Made by a program: the position numbers and the translations under genes | Part shown: positions 21,286 to 29,941 of the stretch, piece after piece | Numbering within the stretch: position 1 is the stretch's first letter | Layout: each line of letters begins with the position of its first letter | Source: Pseudomonadota bacterium | GTDB taxonomy: Bacteria > Pseudomonadota > Gammaproteobacteria > Steroidobacterales > Steroidobacteraceae | Reading direction: 5' to 3' | NCBI GenBank assembly: GCA_021792555.1 | Contig: JAJYUL010000035.1 | Span: 1 to 38,378 of the forward strand | DNA length: 38,378 nucleotides | Notes under the pieces: generated by a model | The model's database searches: none | Seen by the model: only the letters and a program-made list of their open reading frames with translations | What the model was told of the DNA's origin: nothing

Positions 21286-21771
21286 ATGAGGTATTCCATC
21301 CTGGTCAATGGCAACCGCCGCAGCGTCGAGGGTGCGGCGGACACCCCTTTACTGTGGGTACTGCGCGATGAGCTGCACCTCGTGGGAACCAAGTTCGGCT
21401 GCGGCATCGGGCTCTGCGGCGCCTGCACCGTGCACTTGAACGGCGCCCCGACACGCGCGTGCGTGACCCCGATTTCGGGCATAGGTGAGGCCTCGATCGT
21501 CACCATCGAGGGCATCGGCGAGAGCGAGTGGGGCCGAAAGGTCAAGGAGGCGTGGCTCGCACTCGATGTCATGCAATGCGGATACTGCCAGGCGGGACAG
21601 GTGATGGCGGCGACGGCGCTGTTGGTCCGCAACCCCACGCCCTCGGACGGGGACATCGATGAAGCGATGAGCAGCATCATCTGTCGCTGCTGTACCTACA
21701 CGCGCATTCGTGCGGCGATCAAGCGTGCGGCCGGCCTGCAAGCCCCTGAAACTCTTGAGGGTGAGTTATGA
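21286..21771 (+). CDS. [2Fe-2S] subunit of a molybdenum hydroxylase (IorA-like)
   Basis: A 161-residue electron-transfer subunit of the xanthine oxidase family. The plant-type cluster ligands are C39, C44, C47 and C59 (CGIGLCGAC...RAC); the second cluster uses C98, C101, C133 and C135 (CGYC, CRC). The family consensus CRCGTY reads CRCCTY here, giving an additional Cys136. ATG 21286 with GGGGAGA upstream is chosen over the longer frame. It overlaps the molybdenum subunit by 4 bases (ATGA). The two-subunit arrangement without a FAD subunit is that of isoquinoline 1-oxidoreductase and membrane-linked aldehyde dehydrogenases. Confidence 0.9.
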   Translation: MRYSILVNGNRRSVEGAADTPLLWVLRDELHLVGTKFGCGIGLCGACTVHLNGAPTRACVTPISGIGEASIVTIEGIGESEWGRKVKEAWLALDVMQCGYCQAGQVMAATALLVRNPTPSDGDIDEAMSSIICRCCTYTRIRAAIKRAAGLQAPETLEGEL

Positions 21772-24020
21772 GCGCCAGGCACGTTGCAGGCACGCCCTCG
21801 GGAACGGATGCGCCGGGCTTACGTATCTCTCGCCGCACGTTCCTCGCCACCGGGCTCGCCGCCGGGGGCGGCCTCCTGCTGACCTTGAAATTCGCCGGCA
21901 GGACGTTCGCTGACGATGCGGGGGTTGCCGCATACATCAGCATCGCTCCGGACGGCATCGTCACAATCGTTGCGAAGAACCCCGAGATCGGCCAGGGGAT
22001 GAAGACGACGCTGCCGATGTTGATCGCGGATGAATTAGGCGTCGAATGGAAGAACGTACGCGTCAGGCAGGCGATGCTCGACCCGATCTACCCGGGACAG
22101 TTCGCCGGAGGCAGCCTCGGCACGCCGCTCAACTGGATTCCGATGCAGCGCGTCGGTGCCGCGGGCCGCCAGCTGCTGCTCGCCGCCGCCGCGCACACCT
22201 GGGGCGTCCCGGTCTCCCAATGCGAGGCGAGCGCGGGCGTGGTCCGGCATCGCTCGAGCGGCCGCACGCTGACCTATGGCGCATTGGCGGGCAAGGCTGC
22301 GGCGTTGCCGGCACCGGACCTGGATTCCGTCACGCTCAAGAGGCCCAGCGAATACACCATCATCGGCAAGTTCACCGGCGGAGTCGACAGTCCGGCCATC
22401 CTAGAGGGCGCAGCCGTGTTTGGCATCGACGTCACGGTTGCGGAGATGAGCTATGCCGTTTATGAGAAGTCGCCGGTCTTCGGCGGCCGAGTCGTCCGCG
22501 CCAATATCGAGGAAATCAAGAAGCTGCCGGGCATTCGCGATGCATTCATCGTGCGCGGCATCGACGCCGAGGCGCCGATCAAGATGGGACTGGTCGACGG
22601 CGTGGCGATCGTCGCGGACAAATGGTGGGATGCGGACCAGGCACGCAGAAAACTGCGCATCGACTGGTCGCATCAGGCCGTCTCGGACCAGAGCACGCAA
22701 GCGTTCGAGCGTCGGGCCGCGCAACTCGCGCAGTCGGCGCCCCGCTCGATCATCCGCCGCGATGGGGATGTCGATGCCGCGCTCGCCCGCGCCCCCAAGG
22801 TCCTGGAGGCGTCCTACGCCTATCCGTTCCTCGCCCACGCGACCCTCGAGCCGCAGAACTGCACCGCCCACGTCACGGACGGCGGCGCGGAGATATGGGC
22901 GCCCACCCAGGACCCGCGCGCGGGCGCGACGCTGGTCGCGCGGACCTTAGGGATCGATGCCGGCAAAATCCGCGTGCATATGATGCGCGCGGGCGGCGCA
23001 TTCGGCCGGCGGGCGTACAACGATTACATGGTCGAGGCCGCCATGATCTCCAAACGTGCCGGCCGTGCGATCAAGCTGCTCTGGGACCGCACGCAGGACA
23101 TCCAGCACGATGCCTACAGGCCGGGGGGATTTCATTACTTCAAGGCGGGGCTCGACGCAGCGGGCCGCCCGGTCGCCTTTCGCGATCATTTCGTCACCTT
23201 CGGTCACGATGGGCGCCTCGCCGCCACCGCCGAGCTGCCGCGCGATCATTTTCCAGCCGGCTACATCCCGAATCTGGAGTACGGACAGACGTTGATCGAG
23301 CTGAACGCTCCCACCGGCTGGATGCGCAACCCCGGCGGTAACGCCCTGGCGTTCGCCTTCGAATCCTTCCTCGATGAGCTGGCGCACGCCGGTGGCCGCG
23401 ACCCGCTCGCGCTGCGGCTCGATCTGTACGGTCCACCGCGGGTGTTCGCGCCCCCGCCAGCACGCCGCGGGATGAAGATTCCGCCCTTCGACACCGGACG
23501 GGTCCGTGGGGTGCTCGAGCTCGTGGCCCAAAAATCCGATTGGCACCGACGCACCGCGCTGCCCGCCGGCACGGGAATGGGGCTGGCCTTCTACTACAGT
23601 CACTTCGGTTATGTCGCCGAGGTCGTCAAGGCAGGCCTCAGCCGGGAGGGAACGCCAAAAGTGCACAAGATCTGGGCAGCAGTGGATATCGGCCGGCAGA
23701 TCATCAACCCAGCGGGCGCGTACAATCAGGCGCAGGGCGCGATCCTCGACGGACTGGGACAGGCCCTGCACATGGCGGTCACATTCGAGAACGGACGCGT
23801 GGTGCAGCGTAATTTCGACACGTATCACCTGCTGCGCATAAACGAATCGCCACCTGTCGAAGTGCATTTCCTGCGCAGCGACAACGATCCCACTGGTCTT
23901 GGAGAGCCGCCGCTGCCGCCGGTGCTGCCGGCGCTGTGCAACGCGCTGTTCGCCGCAACCGGCAAACGCATCCGTACACTGCCCATCGATGCTCGAATGC
24001 TGCGCGCCGGGGAGACCTGA
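21768..24020 (+). CDS. Molybdopterin-binding subunit of a xanthine-oxidase-family enzyme (IorB-like)
   Basis: A 750-residue protein with a Tat signal (SRRTFL, 21-26, then [15 protein letters not shown]), so the folded enzyme is probably exported with its [2Fe-2S] partner. Conserved segments include [32 protein letters not shown] and the C-terminal GLGEPPLPP with Glu713, the catalytic base of molybdenum hydroxylases. No FAD subunit is present; electrons probably pass to a cytochrome. The substrate (aldehyde or N-heterocycle) cannot be told. Translationally coupled to the upstream gene. Confidence 0.9.
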   Translation: MSARHVAGTPSGTDAPGLRISRRTFLATGLAAGGGLLLTLKFAGRTFADDAGVAAYISIAPDGIVTIVAKNPEIGQGMKTTLPMLIADELGVEWKNVRVRQAMLDPIYPGQFAGGSLGTPLNWIPMQRVGAAGRQLLLAAAAHTWGVPVSQCEASAGVVRHRSSGRTLTYGALAGKAAALPAPDLDSVTLKRPSEYTIIGKFTGGVDSPAILEGAAVFGIDVTVAEMSYAVYEKSPVFGGRVVRANIEEIKKLPGIRDAFIVRGIDAEAPIKMGLVDGVAIVADKWWDADQARRKLRIDWSHQAVSDQSTQAFERRAAQLAQSAPRSIIRRDGDVDAALARAPKVLEASYAYPFLAHATLEPQNCTAHVTDGGAEIWAPTQDPRAGATLVARTLGIDAGKIRVHMMRAGGAFGRRAYNDYMVEAAMISKRAGRAIKLLWDRTQDIQHDAYRPGGFHYFKAGLDAAGRPVAFRDHFVTFGHDGRLAATAELPRDHFPAGYIPNLEYGQTLIELNAPTGWMRNPGGNALAFAFESFLDELAHAGGRDPLALRLDLYGPPRVFAPPPARRGMKIPPFDTGRVRGVLELVAQKSDWHRRTALPAGTGMGLAFYYSHFGYVAEVVKAGLSREGTPKVHKIWAAVDIGRQIINPAGAYNQAQGAILDGLGQALHMAVTFENGRVVQRNFDTYHLLRINESPPVEVHFLRSDNDPTGLGEPPLPPVLPALCNALFAATGKRIRTLPIDARMLRAGET

Positions 24021-24578
24021 GCGCCGGCGGCGTCACGCCCCGCCGCTGCGTTCGTAAGCTCTGGACAGGCCGGCAGCGGGGCCGTGCTCGGAAAGAAATG
24101 CAGGCGGCCCGTCGCCACGCGGAGACGCTGACTCTCGCAGGCAACCGCCATGTACCCTTTGACGCCGTCGGGTGCCCGCACGCATGATGGACGGACCGAC
24201 ACGGCGAGTGCGGAACATCGAGGTGAACGCCCCACGACGCACATCTGTCCTCTGCACCGGGAATGAATCGGTAAGAGCGGGTAACCATGGAGAGATTCCA
24301 ACCACTGAAACGCAGCTGTCCAGTCGTGCACCGCCAAGCCCGAGATCTGAAGCAGCAGATCGCACCGGGCCAGGCCGCCGCGCTGGCCATCAGTGAACGC
24401 GCCAGCACGCCCGACGCCCATGAGGGGGGAGCGCCCTCGACAACCAACATGTCACGAGGATTCCGCAGGCAATCTTGCAGCCGCATTCGTCAGGACGGAG
24501 GACTCACGAGACCGATTCGTGCCGCGGGCCGATGATCCTCGGCTGATTCTCGGCGCGCAATCCGACCGCGCCGACGGG
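24021..24578. other. Intergenic region, about 560 bases
   Basis: No gene recognised. A weak 6-bp hairpin (24027-24032 with 24041-24046) follows the molybdenum subunit. The rest may contain the promoter and true start of the CAP-domain gene, whose frame is open from 24393. Confidence 0.35.
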
Positions 24579-25562
24579 GTGAAATTGCACGCGCGCTCGG
24601 CCCTGCGCACGGTTCGCGAGCGGATAGCCTCGGTTCCCGCAGGACTGCGCTCCGTCTGCGGCTCTGAGGGCTACTCGCGTCTGCGGCTTCACCGAAAGGC
24701 TGAACGCACCCTCAGCAGGCGACATGGACGGATATCGCATGCGGCGTATGCACTGGTCGCGCTGCTGCTCTACCCGAGCGCCGCCCTCGCCTCTGCGCTC
24801 GGGGCAGTCAATCACGCACGAGCCGCGTACTGCGGCCTCTCGCTTGCCTCTCACCCTAGGCTCAGCGAGAGCCGCAGGTTGAATGAGGTTGCGCGGCGTC
24901 TCGCGCACGGCGAGTCACTCGCCGGCGCGGAGCGTCGCGCCGGCTATCTCGCGACGCGCTCTCTGTGGATTCGGATAACCGGCGCCACGGACGAGGCGGC
25001 TGTGGAGCGGATCGTGAAACAGCAATTCTGCGCTCAGCTCGCCGATCCGAGGCTGCGGCGAATCGGCATCTACCGGCGCGGCCCGCACGAGCTGTGGATC
25101 GTGGTCGCCCAGCCGCTGCGTATCCCGGCCGCGCAGGACGCCGCCGCTGTTGGGCGCCGCGTTCTTCAGCTGACCAACCAAGCGCGCGCACACGGGCGCA
25201 CCTGTGGCTCGAGACGTTTCCCGCCGGCACCGCCCCTATCGCTCGCACCAGCCCTCACGCGCGCCGCCCGCGCGCATTCGCGGGACATGGCCGCGCACGA
25301 GTTCTTCAGTCACATCGGAAGCGACGGCAGCACTCCCGGCGAGCGCATAACGCGCGCCGGTTACCGCTGGAGCAGAGTTGGCGAGAATATCGCAAGCGGT
25401 GTCGGGACACCGCGCAAAGTCGTGGCCGACTGGCTCGCGAGCCCTGAACACTGTGCCAACATCATGAACACGCGATTCCGGCAGATGGGCGTTGCCTTTG
25501 CCGTTAACAGCGAGAGCGCGGGCATGATCTATTGGACCGAAGAGTTCGCAGCGCCGCGTTAG
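24579..25562 (+). CDS. Secreted CAP (SCP/PR-1, YkwD-like) domain protein
   Basis: About 327 residues as drawn; the start is uncertain. A signal-peptide-like stretch (HAAYALVALLLYPSAALA) lies well inside the frame with no ATG just before it, so GTG 24579, TTG 24585 or GTG 24393 are all candidates and the N-terminal extension is unusual. A first domain of about 120 residues (two Cys) is unassigned. The C-terminal 130 residues are a CAP domain: LTNQARAHGRTCG, HSRDMAAHEFFSHIG, GENIASG and WLASPEHCANIMNTRFRQMG, with the two histidines and glutamate of the CAP cavity. Function of bacterial CAP proteins is mostly unknown. Confidence 0.75.
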   Translation: MKLHARSALRTVRERIASVPAGLRSVCGSEGYSRLRLHRKAERTLSRRHGRISHAAYALVALLLYPSAALASALGAVNHARAAYCGLSLASHPRLSESRRLNEVARRLAHGESLAGAERRAGYLATRSLWIRITGATDEAAVERIVKQQFCAQLADPRLRRIGIYRRGPHELWIVVAQPLRIPAAQDAAAVGRRVLQLTNQARAHGRTCGSRRFPPAPPLSLAPALTRAARAHSRDMAAHEFFSHIGSDGSTPGERITRAGYRWSRVGENIASGVGTPRKVVADWLASPEHCANIMNTRFRQMGVAFAVNSESAGMIYWTEEFAAPR

Positions 25563-25840
25563 GGCCGGGTGTCTCTCCGCTGCGCCCTTGGGAGACTCGG
25601 TGAAGACTGTCCCCAGAGCCAGCTGCATCTGTTCTTTCGAGGCAAGAATCGAATCAAATGGGACGGCGCTCGGTCGTGCCGAGAAGCGGGCGGAAAATTG
25701 AACAGCCGCGGCGTTCCCGTCGGCCGTTGCGTCGCACGTGCGGGAATTGCCCACGGTTATGCCCCGATTCCGGTGCCACCGACGTGCATCCTGAGGTCGA
25801 TCTTAGCGGCGCAAGTCCAAGTGCACGGGCCGCCGCGGTC

Positions 25841-25885
25841 AGGTGCCGGCCGAAGGATTTGAACCCTCGAGCAACGGTTTACAAA
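25841..25885 (-). repeat. tRNA 3'-half repeat, copy A (left-most, diverged att site)
   Basis: Read on the minus strand this is the 3' half of a tRNA: anticodon loop TTTGTAA, variable region, a T-arm with GGTTCAAATCC, then acceptor GGCCGGC-ACC. Five of 45 bases differ from copies B and D, yet the T-stem still pairs (an A-T pair replaces a G-T pair; another becomes G-T). No 5' tRNA half lies to the right, so it is not a gene. Its right flank does not match the arm seen after the other copies. Best explained as the original chromosomal tRNA end displaced by the first insertion. Confidence 0.75.
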
Positions 25886-25961
25886 CCAGATCTCGGCTGC
25901 TCGATGGGCTTACAAATCAACAACTCGCAGCGCTTGGCAGCCCCGACCCCAGCCTCATCTC

Positions 25962-26009
25962 GGCACAATTACGGCACACTCAATCTCGACGCGGCACATT
26001 CTCGGCACA
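25962..26009 (+). repeat. Four GGCACA sites in two 11-bp-spaced pairs
   Basis: GGCACA begins at 25962, 25973, 25993 and 26004: two pairs with exactly one helical turn (11 bases) between members. The same pair pattern occurs left of tRNA-repeat copies C and D. Likely arm-type integrase or recombination-factor sites in the outer end of the first element, but they also lie upstream of the antitoxin gene and could be operator sites. Confidence 0.5.
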
Positions 26010-26069
26010 GGAGTTTGCGCATCGGGCATAGGTTAATGCGACTCCCGACTTCTCCTGCTAATATATTAC

Positions 26070-26081
26070 CGAGAATACTCG
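26070..26081. promoter_or_regulatory. Inverted repeat upstream of the RES-system antitoxin
   Basis: CGAG-AATA-CTCG (26070-26073 with 26078-26081) lies in an AT-rich stretch containing TAATAT, 22 bases before the antitoxin ATG. Position and symmetry fit an autoregulatory operator, as usual for toxin-antitoxin operons. Confidence 0.4.
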
Positions 26082-26102
26082 TTGAGGTGTGCAGAGGAGC
26101 AT

Positions 26103-26744
26103 ATGGCAGAGCATTCCGCGACACTCTCGTCGGATGGCCTGGATCATCTGCTGAGCGGCAGCGCGGCGGAGAAGCGTTCGCTGGCCAAGTGGTATGCGGC
26201 TGCCAAGCTTGCGCTGGCGCGCAATCGCCCGCTGACCACGGCGACCACTCCCCCTCCCGGACGCCACCACGCCGCGGAGCTCGCGACCGCCGAGCTTGAC
26301 GCCCTGCATAGCGTCGGCGCCTTCAAGGACGATGTGGTCGTCGGCGCCGATAACGATCCACTCATAGGCAGCCAAGCGCAATATATGGCGCTGCTCGAGG
26401 AAAGCCTGTCAGCCGCCGAGGCCGCCAAGCTCCTGCGCGTGGACGTGAGCCGAGTGCGCCAGAGGCTGCGGGAGCGGTCTCTCTTTGGCCTCGAATACGA
26501 GGGAACCTGGCGCCTGCCGCGCTTCCAGTTTGAGCGCCGCCTCGTCATCCCGGGTCTCGCGCAAGTACTGAAGGCGCTCCCGGCGGATCTCTTCCCATTG
26601 GATGTGGTCGATTGGTTCCTGCTACCCGATCCGGAACTGCAGTCCGACAGCGATGCATCTCCGCTGAGTCCTCGCGAATGGCTGCTGTCAGGCCGGGCCG
26701 TCGAGCCTGTGGCGAAGCTCGCCCGTGACCTGACGCGCGCCTGA
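26103..26744 (+). CDS. Antitoxin of a RES-type toxin-antitoxin pair (putative)
   Basis: A 213-residue protein. A helix-turn-helix (LSAAEAAKLLRVDVSRVRQRLRE, residues about 103-125) precedes a C-terminal segment SPREWLLSGRAVEPVAKLARDL, similar to the toxin-neutralising end of RES-partner antitoxins (Xre/MbcA/DUF2384-like). It should bind its own promoter and neutralise the downstream RES protein by covering its NAD site. ATG 26103 is chosen because AGAGGAG lies directly upstream. The stop is 5 bases before the toxin start. The N-terminal 90 residues are not recognised and are longer than in standard Xre antitoxins. Confidence 0.75.
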   Translation: MAEHSATLSSDGLDHLLSGSAAEKRSLAKWYAAAKLALARNRPLTTATTPPPGRHHAAELATAELDALHSVGAFKDDVVVGADNDPLIGSQAQYMALLEESLSAAEAAKLLRVDVSRVRQRLRERSLFGLEYEGTWRLPRFQFERRLVIPGLAQVLKALPADLFPLDVVDWFLLPDPELQSDSDASPLSPREWLLSGRAVEPVAKLARDLTRA

Positions 26745-26749
26745 GGCCG

Positions 26750-27385
26750 GTGAGCAAGTTCCCGGACCCGCCCGGCGTCGAGGCGCTACGCCAGATTGGG
26801 GCCGAGACTCTCGAGCTGCCTGCCGGCACACCTTTGGCGCGCATCTACTTTTCCGCCGGCCCGTATCCTTCGCATTGGAACCGCTTCCGTCACGTCGGCC
26901 CGACCGCAGCGCGCTGGGACCATCATCTACCAAGCGCAAACGATGAACCGACGGAGCAAGACCGAGCCGTGCTGTACTGCGCGCCCGAGGTGGACACCTG
27001 CGCGGCGGAAGTCTTCCAGGCGACTCGTCGGATTGACCGGATCCGCAACGCGCCTGCACTCGCAGTCTTTGCCCTGCAAGTACCGGTCACCTTGCTTGAC
27101 CTGCGCGGCGCTTTCGCCACAAGGCTCGGCGCTTCTACCGCAATCCACTCCGGGCCGCGCTCCCGTGCGCGCGCCTGGGCGCGGCAGTTGTACGAGGCTT
27201 ATCCAGATGCTCAAGGCTTCCAATACGGCTCATCAATGAACGGGCACGCCCCCGCGATAGTGCTCAACGAGCGCGCGAAGCGAACGTTGCCCGAGGAGCC
27301 GCAATTTCACCGCGCCCTCAATGACGACATGCTGGTCGATGTGCTCCAACGAATCGCCTTACGACTCTCGTACGGGTTGCGGTAG
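26750..27385 (+). CDS. RES-domain toxin
   Basis: A 211-residue RES protein. The three residues that name the family can be placed at R31 (PLARIYF), E87 (DTCAAEVFQ) and S161/S162 (GFQYGSSMNG). Characterised RES toxins degrade NAD+ or ADP-ribosylate a metabolic enzyme, arresting growth. The GTG start follows the antitoxin stop by 5 bases with CCGGT upstream, so the pair is one operon. It is the only recognisable cargo of the module between tRNA-repeat copies A and B. Confidence 0.85.
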   Translation: MSKFPDPPGVEALRQIGAETLELPAGTPLARIYFSAGPYPSHWNRFRHVGPTAARWDHHLPSANDEPTEQDRAVLYCAPEVDTCAAEVFQATRRIDRIRNAPALAVFALQVPVTLLDLRGAFATRLGASTAIHSGPRSRARAWARQLYEAYPDAQGFQYGSSMNGHAPAIVLNERAKRTLPEEPQFHRALNDDMLVDVLQRIALRLSYGLR

Positions 27386-27626
27386 CTGTAGCCTTGAACC
27401 AATTGATCGCGCAGAGCGGCGGTTGCCCCCCGTGACGAAACTGCACTGCGCAATGAGAATTCACCCAGCAACCGACCGAGATGACCGCATCCAGGCTGTA
27501 GGGCGTGATCTGTCAACGCACGCGGCAGCGAGCCTCTGTCTCAACTACCAAGAAATCCTTGGAAGTTGGCCCCGCATTGCCCGGCAGCAGAATTACCGAT
27601 CTCAGGTCCTTTCAACGGGATTCAAT

Positions 27627-27671
27627 TGGTGCCGGCTGAGGGATTTGAACCCCCGACCAACGGTTTACAAA
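27627..27671 (-). repeat. tRNA 3'-half repeat, copy B (att site)
   Basis: A 45-base repeat identical to copy D and one base different from copy C. On the minus strand it is the anticodon loop to CCA of a tRNA-Thr-like molecule (loop TTTGTAA, T-arm GGTTCAAATCC, acceptor AGCCGGC-ACCA). To the right the sequence TTTGGTCGG completes a near-perfect inverted repeat with CCGACCAA inside the copy, giving a symmetrical core around CGGTTTACAAA as expected of a tyrosine-integrase crossover site. Confidence 0.85.
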
Positions 27672-27835
27672 TTTGGTCGGGCACGGATATCCCCAAATCG
27701 GCCATTCGTAGTAGTTTGTTTCTATTGATATTTCCATAAACCCGCCGCAGGGCGCCCGTTGCACTTGTCACGACAAAGCACTACTGAGCATCACTGATTC
27801 CCACAAAACTCCCGCAAGCCAATGGCTCTTTGGCC
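27672..27835 (+). repeat. Conserved attachment arm, copy 1
   Basis: About 160 bases that recur after copies C and D at high identity. Shared landmarks are GCCATTCGTA, CTATTGATATTTCCATAA, CGCAGGGCG and CACGACAAAGCACTAC, ending in the 11-bp-spaced pair CCCACA (27800) and CCCGCA (27811). No coding potential. Interpreted as the integrase-binding arm of the AbiE element. Confidence 0.75.
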
Positions 27836-28146
27836 AAGGCGACCCGAGAGAGCTGCTCGAGAGGCTTCTCGAACGGATGCACCGTAGCTGCGGTGCGCGC
27901 GGTCAACACGGGTCGAAAACTGCACAGTTGTGGCGGACGAATTGCCTGAGCAGCAAGTCGCGGCACTGCGGGAATCCAGGGTGCCGGGCGGCGCGCTGAC
28001 CTCGATGCCGGGCTCAAAGATGGGAAGCCATGATCTTTCCGGCGCCACACCCGGATCTGGCTTGGATGGTTGATGAGGCCTCCGTTACGGCCGGCTTGAA
28101 TATCGCAACCGGATAAATTAGCTTTTAAGCTCAAGTATTTTATTTG

Positions 28147-28205
28147 AAATATTCAATCTGGCAGCATTGTGTGGAATATTTTGGACGCTATAATTGACCC
28201 TATAG
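28147..28205 (+). promoter_or_regulatory. Candidate promoter and operator of the AbiE pair
   Basis: An 8-bp inverted repeat, AAATATTC (28147-28154) and GAATATTT (28174-28181), with a 19-base spacer overlaps TTGTGT-16 bases-TATAAT (28167-28172 and 28189-28194). AbiEi proteins are known to repress their own operon by binding inverted repeats, so this is a reasonable operator. It overlaps the first codons of the longest AbiEi frame, arguing that translation may start later, at GTG 28205. The rest of 27836-28146 shows nothing recognisable. Confidence 0.4.
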
Positions 28206-28948
28206 TGCAATCTAGGCGTAAATTCTCATTCAAGGCGGTCTTGGCCAAGCTGCCTCGTGGCGAGCCGCTGAGCACGGCTGCGCTCCGGGAGTATGGGGTC
28301 AGCGAATTCCGTGCCTCGGACCTCGCACGCAGCGGATGGCTCACCCACCTTGGCCGCGGCGTCTACATGCTGCCCGGCGACACGCTCTCCCGAGACGGCT
28401 GCCTGGCATTCCTCACTCACCGCGTCGCCGGCTTTCATGTCGGCGGCAAGACGGCCCTCGACTGGCGCGGGGTCCGCCAGAACGTGAGTTTCAGAGAGGT
28501 ATTGACGTTATGGGGAGACGAGCCCAAGCGGCTACCTGCCTGGTTCACCGAGCGCTTCCCCAGCCGGTATCAGGCGACGCGCCTGTTCGATGACCAGCTC
28601 CCTAAGGAATTCGGATTGCAATCCCTCCCGACCGGACGTCCCGACGTAGTCGTCTCCGTACCTGAGCGCGCGCTTCTCGAACTCCTGAGCGATGTGGGGA
28701 AAGCTCAACCGCTCGAAGAAGCGCGGCAGCTCGTCGAGCTGCTCCATACCCTGCGTGAAAAGGTACTGGACCCACTGCTCGCACACACCACCAGAATCAA
28801 AGTCGTCCGCCTGGCCGAACTCCTGGGGAGAGAGTTGGATCTCCCATGGGCGAAGACCGCAAAACGCCATAGCCAGCGTATCGGCGGAGGGAAGCGCTGG
28901 GTGGCCGTCACCAAATCCGGCGAGCGCCTGGACCTGAGACGCCCGTGA
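28169..28948 (+). CDS. abiEi: AbiEi-type antitoxin (type IV TA system)
   Basis: Up to 259 residues. The N-terminal winged helix (LSTAALREYGVSEFRASDLARSGWLTHLGRGVYMLPGD in overlapping parts) matches AbiEi_3_N, and a GGKTAL-type motif follows in the C-terminal domain (FHVGGKTALDW). AbiEi counteracts AbiEii without contact and represses the operon. GTG 28169 gives the longest frame, but GTG 28205 fits the family start and the promoter better. The stop overlaps the toxin start by four bases (GTGA). Phage resistance by abortive infection is the known role of the family. Confidence 0.85.
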   Translation: MWNILDAIIDPIVQSRRKFSFKAVLAKLPRGEPLSTAALREYGVSEFRASDLARSGWLTHLGRGVYMLPGDTLSRDGCLAFLTHRVAGFHVGGKTALDWRGVRQNVSFREVLTLWGDEPKRLPAWFTERFPSRYQATRLFDDQLPKEFGLQSLPTGRPDVVVSVPERALLELLSDVGKAQPLEEARQLVELLHTLREKVLDPLLAHTTRIKVVRLAELLGRELDLPWAKTAKRHSQRIGGGKRWVAVTKSGERLDLRRP

Positions 28949-29892
28949 ATCAGCAATACGTCGACACCGTGCGTCTATTGCTGGCTGTGGCCCCGGTAGT
29001 GTTCCGCTCGCCACGCTTTGCGCTCAAGGGCGGCACGGCCCTGAATTTGTTTGCGCATGACATGCCGCGCCTCTCCGTCGACATTGACGTCGTGTTCACC
29101 GACCACACCCTGAATCGCGAAGACGCGCTGCGAGCAATTGCGGCCGATCTCAGAGCCGCCAAGTCTGCGATCTCTGCGCTGGGCTATCGCGCTCACCTCC
29201 CCACCGCGAAGGGAGGGGAAAACGTCAAACTGTTCATCGAGGGAAACGGACAGCAGATCAAGGTGGAAGTCAATTTCGTCCTTCGCGGGACCGTACTGCC
29301 GGTCATCCAGCGTCCTCTGGTGCCGAAGGCGCAAGAGCTCTTCACGACCGATATCACCCTGCCCGTCCTCGACCTTCCCGAGCTCTACGGCGGCAAGCTC
29401 GTCGCCGCGATGGATCGGCAGCACCCCCGGGACATGTTTGACGTCTTGCAGATGTTGAAACACTCCATATGGCACTCGTCTTTCGTCGATTGCTTCGTCG
29501 CATATCTTGCAGGCCACAATCGCCCGGTCCATGAGGTGCTCTTTCCGAACCGATTACCGCTCGAGCCCGCCTTCACGAACGAATTCGCCGGCCTGACCAC
29601 AGATGAGGTCGCCCTGGCGATGCTCGAGCAAACCCAATCTCGCCTGGTCGCAGAGCTTCCACGCGCTCTGACGTCGCGTCATCGCGAATTCCTATTGTCG
29701 CTGGTGAGTGCCGAACCGGCGTGGGAGCTCATGCCCTTCCCCAACCTGCAGCACCTGCCCGCGCCGCAGTGGAAGTTGATCAACCTACGCAAGCTCAAAA
29801 AGAGCAATCCCGGTCGCTTCTCCGCGCAACGTGAGGAGCTGGCATCACGATTTGCGAATCTGCCGAAGCCCGCCGAATCGGTGGTGCCCTAA
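28945..29892 (+). CDS. abiEii: AbiEii-type nucleotidyltransferase toxin
   Basis: A 315-residue nucleotidyltransferase of the COG2253 type. The motif GGTALN (29-34) followed by SVDIDVVF with Asp46 and Asp48 forms the metal and NTP site; LYGGKLVAAMDRQHPRDMFD is the conserved second motif. Related toxins (AbiEii, MenT) transfer nucleotides to tRNA acceptor ends and stop growth. It is translationally coupled to AbiEi and is full length. This pair is the cargo of the module between copies B and C. Confidence 0.88.
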   Translation: MNQQYVDTVRLLLAVAPVVFRSPRFALKGGTALNLFAHDMPRLSVDIDVVFTDHTLNREDALRAIAADLRAAKSAISALGYRAHLPTAKGGENVKLFIEGNGQQIKVEVNFVLRGTVLPVIQRPLVPKAQELFTTDITLPVLDLPELYGGKLVAAMDRQHPRDMFDVLQMLKHSIWHSSFVDCFVAYLAGHNRPVHEVLFPNRLPLEPAFTNEFAGLTTDEVALAMLEQTQSRLVAELPRALTSRHREFLLSLVSAEPAWELMPFPNLQHLPAPQWKLINLRKLKKSNPGRFSAQREELASRFANLPKPAESVVP

Positions 29893-29941
29893 GCGAAGAT
29901 CGTCATTGGGATCCGAGACAATGATGCCCGCGATAGAGTAG

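Noticed and set aside
27627-27700. tRNA gene at 27627 (and likewise at 30143 and 36866)
   Set aside because: Only the 3' half is present. The sequence to the right is the attachment arm and cannot form an acceptor or D-arm, so these are att duplications, not tRNA genes.
27321-27728. A 135-codon frame containing RLRDLNPRPTVYK
   Set aside because: That peptide is the well-known false translation of a tRNA 3' end on the wrong strand; it comes from att copy B.
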